A model generated the notes under the pieces. It was not told the DNA's origin and did no database searches. It saw nothing but the letters and a program-made list of their open reading frames with translations. The position numbers and the translations under genes were made by a program. From NCBI GenBank assembly GCA_963830715.1, contig CAWHNS010000021.1:124001-188000 (forward strand): a stretch of DNA of 64,000 nucleotides. Reading direction: 5' to 3'. This DNA is from CAVVMA01 sp963830715. GTDB lineage: Bacteria > Desulfobacterota > Binatia > Binatales > Binataceae. Shown here piece by piece: positions 60,917 to 64,000 of this stretch (its first letter is position 1; every line of letters begins with the position of its first letter).

Positions 60917-62122
60917 ATGAAGATGAAAACGATTCGGGTTGCATGGATCGCGCTATCGATCGCGGCGCTGCTGGTCGTGGCCATCGCGCGGGCGGCCTCG
61001 GCGGCATGCAGCGGCACCGCCTGTTTGAAGGGGACTTACGCCTTCCGCCTCGATCCGGCTACGGGCTTTGATGCCAACCTCGCCTCCACTACCGACCCGG
61101 GCAACGTGGGTGGCGCACTGAGGCAGAACGTGACCCGCGCCGGCCAGTTCACGGCTAACGGGAGCGGCAGCCCCGGTACCATCACAGCAGGGGAAACGTT
61201 CGCCACTACCGACGACAATAGTGGAAACACCTATCTGATCGATTTCACCTGGACCGGCAGTTACACCGTCAATTCCGATCTCACGGGCACCCTGAGCATC
61301 AACCCGGATTCGTCTTCATCATGGAAGTGCTACGACATGACCAACCCGTCCGGCCCGCCCGACTGGCAGGCATCTACTCCCTATTTGAACTGGCCGAACC
61401 AGATCATGCCGGTTCTTAAAAACGCTGGTAATTTTGTTTACCAGCCTGTCACCCCCCCCGATTGGTCAGCAAACCACTATTATCCAAATTTGTACACCGC
61501 AAGCGTTCAAATCTACCCAACTATAGGTAATAGTTCCCACTACGCTTTCCGACGCTCCCCGGTTGAAAACTGGATAAAAAACACCGCGTACGCAGTAGGC
61601 TATCAGATCGTGCCAAGTGCGGCGAACAACCCTGGCGGCTATCTTTTCCAAGTCACAACCGCAGGTACCAGCAATGCCACCACCGAGCCGGCTACTTTCA
61701 ACCAGACTGTCGGCGGAACCACAACCGACGGATCGGTTACCTGGACGAACGAAAATGTCATTTTGGGAAGGACCGGCGCGACCGAGCCTTCCTGGCCAGC
61801 CAGCGTAGTCGCATTCTCAACCACAGGCGGGTTCACGACGGATGGGGGAATTATGTGGATTAACGAGGGCCTCGAGGGAACGAGCGGCACCAGCGAGCCT
61901 TCCTGGGCCCAGACCGGCCAGATCACAAACGACGGGGGAGTTACGTGGGCGTTCATGGGCAATTCGCCGCTGACACCGATCGCGTGCACTTCGAGCTGGG
62001 AAGGAGCCGAGACGTACTCGACGAGTCTGAGCCTCAGTCACGGTGCGGTCGAGATGGTTGAGACTGACAATTCCGGCGGCGGCGCCAAGATTTTCAAGGG
62101 CGGCGAGGCAGTGAAGCGATAG
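60917..62122 (+). CDS. Secreted tandem-family protein with an inserted phage-tail-like module, member 2
   Basis: The 401-residue protein keeps the family start (LKGTYAFRLDPATGFDANLA, DPGNVGGAL) and end (SWEGAETYSTSLSLS, ETDNSGGGAKIF). Between the two loop cysteines (about residues 138 and 357) it carries roughly 208 extra residues. The insert holds repeated units with NTAYAVGYQIVPSAANNPGG, GATEPSWPA and TTDGGIMWINEG. This repeat style is frequent in phage tail and surface-binding proteins. The insert DNA, especially 61370-61560, is lower in GC than its surroundings. The start ATG is preceded by GAGGGAGC. Confidence 0.7.
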   Translation: MKMKTIRVAWIALSIAALLVVAIARAASAACSGTACLKGTYAFRLDPATGFDANLASTTDPGNVGGALRQNVTRAGQFTANGSGSPGTITAGETFATTDDNSGNTYLIDFTWTGSYTVNSDLTGTLSINPDSSSSWKCYDMTNPSGPPDWQASTPYLNWPNQIMPVLKNAGNFVYQPVTPPDWSANHYYPNLYTASVQIYPTIGNSSHYAFRRSPVENWIKNTAYAVGYQIVPSAANNPGGYLFQVTTAGTSNATTEPATFNQTVGGTTTDGSVTWTNENVILGRTGATEPSWPASVVAFSTTGGFTTDGGIMWINEGLEGTSGTSEPSWAQTGQITNDGGVTWAFMGNSPLTPIACTSSWEGAETYSTSLSLSHGAVEMVETDNSGGGAKIFKGGEAVKR

Positions 62123-62199
62123 GTCCCCAGGCCCGTGTGTATCGACTCTGGTCTCGGCTTCAGGAACCACCGGGGTTCAGGCGAGGAACACGAGGGAGC

Positions 62200-62796
62200 A
62201 TGAAGATGAAAACGATTCGGCTTGTCGTAATCGCACTATCGGTCGCAGCGCTCGCAGACGTTGCTATAGCGCCTGTGCCGGCGATCGCAGGCGCGCCGGC
62301 CTCGTCAACATGCTCCGCCCTTCCCCGGCAATGCTTCAAAGGGGAGTTTACCTTCCGCCTCGCTCCGGCGAAGAGTTTTACCGCCAGCCTCGCTTCCGCA
62401 GGCGATCCGGGCAACGTGGGAAGCGCGCCCCTACAAAAGATGAGCCTGGTGCGAACCGGCGTGCTCCAGGCGGACGGGCTGGGCGGAGTCACAGGACATA
62501 CGCAGACCACCGTTGACGATCAGTACGGGAACACATTGCTGGTCGACTATCTCTGGACCGGCACTTACACCCTCAACGGCGATCTCGCGGGCATCCTCAG
62601 CATCACCCCGGTTCCGGCGAATTACTGGCTATGCACCGACATGAACGTCCCGACTACATGCTCGGGCACCGAAGTAGGTCCCGAATCCTACGCGATCAGT
62701 CTCAGCCTGACCTACGACATTCTCAATATGGTTGAGACCGACAACATCGGCGGCGGCGGCAAGATTTTCATGACGGGCCAGGCGCTGAAGCAATAG
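62200..62796 (+). CDS. Secreted protein of a tandem family, member 3
   Basis: The 198-residue protein has a signal peptide (VVIALSVAALADVAIAPVPAI) and the family blocks FKGEFTFRLAPAKSFTASLA, AGDPGNVGSAPLQKM, TGTYTLNGDLAGILSI and ETDNIGGGGKIFMTGQ. The loop cysteines are present (WLCTD and TTCSG). Two additional cysteines near the mature N-terminus (STCSALPRQCF) are unique to this copy. The leader just before the ATG is identical to that of member 2 over about 35 bases. Confidence 0.7.
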   Translation: MKMKTIRLVVIALSVAALADVAIAPVPAIAGAPASSTCSALPRQCFKGEFTFRLAPAKSFTASLASAGDPGNVGSAPLQKMSLVRTGVLQADGLGGVTGHTQTTVDDQYGNTLLVDYLWTGTYTLNGDLAGILSITPVPANYWLCTDMNVPTTCSGTEVGPESYAISLSLTYDILNMVETDNIGGGGKIFMTGQALKQ

Positions 62797-62869
62797 GCCC
62801 GGCATGCCTGGAGCAGAGCAGAAGAGCCGGACAGGAAGAAGCACGTCGACGCACTTCGGAGGGCCAGGG

Positions 62870-63715
62870 ATGAAAGCGTTCAGCAGAGCATTGATTACGA
62901 TAGCGGCGGTTGCGTCGTGTCTGGCTTTCGCGGGTCGAGCATGGGCACAGGCTCCGGGGTCGGGCCTCTTAGGCACGGTCCATGACTTTGCCGGGGCGAA
63001 TGGCCTCTCGGGTTTTGCGGGGACGGCCAACACGCAGCCGGTGGGTGAGTGCACCTTCTGTCATACGCCACACCGCGCGCTCTCGACAACACTCTTGTGG
63101 AACCATTCGTACTCAGGGTCAACCTACCAGTGGGATGTTACCTCAACCACGTCTGGTACCCGATATCCCACGTTCTCCGACACCACCTGGAACGGACCAA
63201 GCGCGAAGTGCCTGAGCTGTCACGACGGCACGGTTGCGATCGGCCAAGTGAACTGGTTTGAGGCGGGTCACGGAGATGTGAACTCCGGCATCAGCCCGAT
63301 TATCCTTAACACAGGGTTGGCTACGGGGCTCGGCCTCACCACTACCGGGCTGGGTACTTCTGCACAGTTAACCTCTCTGTCGGGAGTCCACCCGATTGCC
63401 ATGCCGTATCCGTATGGGGGGATCCCAAACACCTACAATGGCGTGACCACTGGTGCGGAATTCTATCCTGGCCAGTGGCAGAGTCCGCCGCTGGGAAACG
63501 TCCGTCTGTGGCAGCAAAACGGCAATACTATTTCTCTCGGTTACAACGGAAGCACCGGCGTTACGTCCCCCACACTCGCGGCAAATGCAGGTATCGAGTG
63601 CACATCCTGTCACGATGTGCACAACAAGCTGACAGTGGAAAGCGCGCATCTCCTGGTCGGACTGCCTACCGGTGACGGCCCCACCTACCTGTGCAATATG
63701 TGCCACGTCAAGTAG
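62870..63715 (+). CDS. Secreted tetrahaem cytochrome c
   Basis: The 281-residue protein has a signal peptide (ALITIAAVASCLAFAGRAWA) and four CXXCH motifs: CTFCHTPH near residue 61, CLSCHDG near 114, CTSCHDVH near 244 and CNMCHVK at the very end. Long Gly/Thr/Ser-rich stretches separate haems 2 and 3, a pattern of extracellular or surface multihaem cytochromes of the doubled CXXCH type. It is the last gene of the tandem cluster and is followed by a terminator. AGGG four bases upstream supports the start. Confidence 0.85.
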   Translation: MKAFSRALITIAAVASCLAFAGRAWAQAPGSGLLGTVHDFAGANGLSGFAGTANTQPVGECTFCHTPHRALSTTLLWNHSYSGSTYQWDVTSTTSGTRYPTFSDTTWNGPSAKCLSCHDGTVAIGQVNWFEAGHGDVNSGISPIILNTGLATGLGLTTTGLGTSAQLTSLSGVHPIAMPYPYGGIPNTYNGVTTGAEFYPGQWQSPPLGNVRLWQQNGNTISLGYNGSTGVTSPTLAANAGIECTSCHDVHNKLTVESAHLLVGLPTGDGPTYLCNMCHVK

Positions 63716-64000
63716 CCAAGGAGTAAGCTACAAAGCGATTACGGCTCAGCACGCCGACGGGCCAATCACACTCTTGGGGGGCGTCGCAGTCGCGACGCCT
63801 CTTCTTTCGGTGTGTCTGGCGTTCTTCAAGCTTTGAACGGGCCTTAAGGTAATGAGGGGCACAGGGGCCTGTGTGCGAAACTCCCGAGTATTCGCGGCCA
63901 CGATCTCATGCCACTCACGCTCGCACCCGCCGGCGGCTTAGTAATGCGCGGCAGGTGGCTTGCAGACTAACTGTGCAGAGAGGAATTGCCGAGTCTTGAC
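63716..64000. other. Terminal non-coding stretch
   Basis: Apart from the terminator at 63780-63808, no gene is recognised in this 285-base tail. A gene beginning beyond the right edge may use it as its upstream region. Confidence 0.5.
63780..63808 (+). terminator. Rho-independent terminator
   Basis: GGCGTCGC (63780-63787), loop AGTC and GCGACGCC (63792-63799) form a perfect eight-base GC-rich stem, followed by the T-rich tail TCTTCTTTC. It lies 64 bases after the tetrahaem cytochrome stop and ends that transcription unit. Confidence 0.82.

Overview
The window is high-GC DNA from an aerobic Gram-negative bacterium. It encodes an A-family (haem a) cytochrome oxidase, two cytochrome b-type quinol oxidoreductases, several c-type cytochromes, an LptE-like outer-membrane lipoprotein and a type II fatty-acid synthesis cluster. 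Gene content and protein style resemble uncultured deltaproteobacteria-like lineages (Desulfobacterota or Binatota). That placement is inference; no rRNA gene is present to test it. No prophage, insertion sequence, CRISPR array or complete tRNA was found.

Layout. 0-7.2 kb: a leftward cytochrome c oxidase operon, ctaC-ctaD-ctaA-ctaB-small TM protein-ctaE copy-small TM protein-ctaE copy-ctaF-DUF420. 7.4-12.1 kb: a long-chain acyl-CoA synthetase and a repeat-rich secreted beta-propeller protein. 12.1-19.2 kb: a 3'-half tRNA-Leu remnant touching greA, an AsnC-type domain protein, a 3-hydroxyacyl-CoA dehydrogenase, a Fur-box-controlled FTR1 iron permease, an acyltransferase, an FHA-TM-CAP protein and a VOC protein. 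19.2-24.9 kb: a Rieske-less cytochrome b complex with an octahaem cytochrome c, two tiny membrane proteins and a cupredoxin-like protein. 25-38 kb: an SBBP-repeat secreted protein, an Hsp70-like ATPase, a dienelactone hydrolase, a giant double GT-C glycosyltransferase, an esterase, a MazG protein and rpsT, with two inverted copies of a dispersed palindromic repeat. 38.3-48.2 kb: a leftward housekeeping cluster (nth, yceD, rpmF, plsX, fabD, lipoprotein, acpP, nrdR, ribD, ribBA, nusB, lptE, holA). 48.2-53.5 kb: glpD, a sulfite-oxidase-like enzyme, an NAD-type isocitrate dehydrogenase and a glycerate kinase. 53.5-63.8 kb: ccmB-ccmC, two more cupredoxin-like proteins, cytochrome c, Rieske protein, a cytochrome b-dihaem c fusion, a sigma54-like promoter, three tandem secreted paralogues and a tetrahaem cytochrome.

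How the genes fit together. Haem A synthesis and oxidase subunits form one module. Two different quinol:cytochrome c reductases, each with cupredoxin-like proteins nearby, could feed it or an extracellular acceptor, and ccmBC supports cytochrome c maturation. The most novel-looking part is 59.7-63.8 kb, where an undescribed secreted protein family (one member with a phage-tail-like module inserted between two cysteines) sits beside a tetrahaem cytochrome.

Quality warning. At least four conserved respiratory or cytochrome genes (ctaA, ctaD, the octahaem cytochrome and ccmB) are interrupted by single-base frameshifts whose two sides both keep perfect family sequence. Sequencing or assembly indels are the likeliest cause, so affected coordinates are given as repaired spans.
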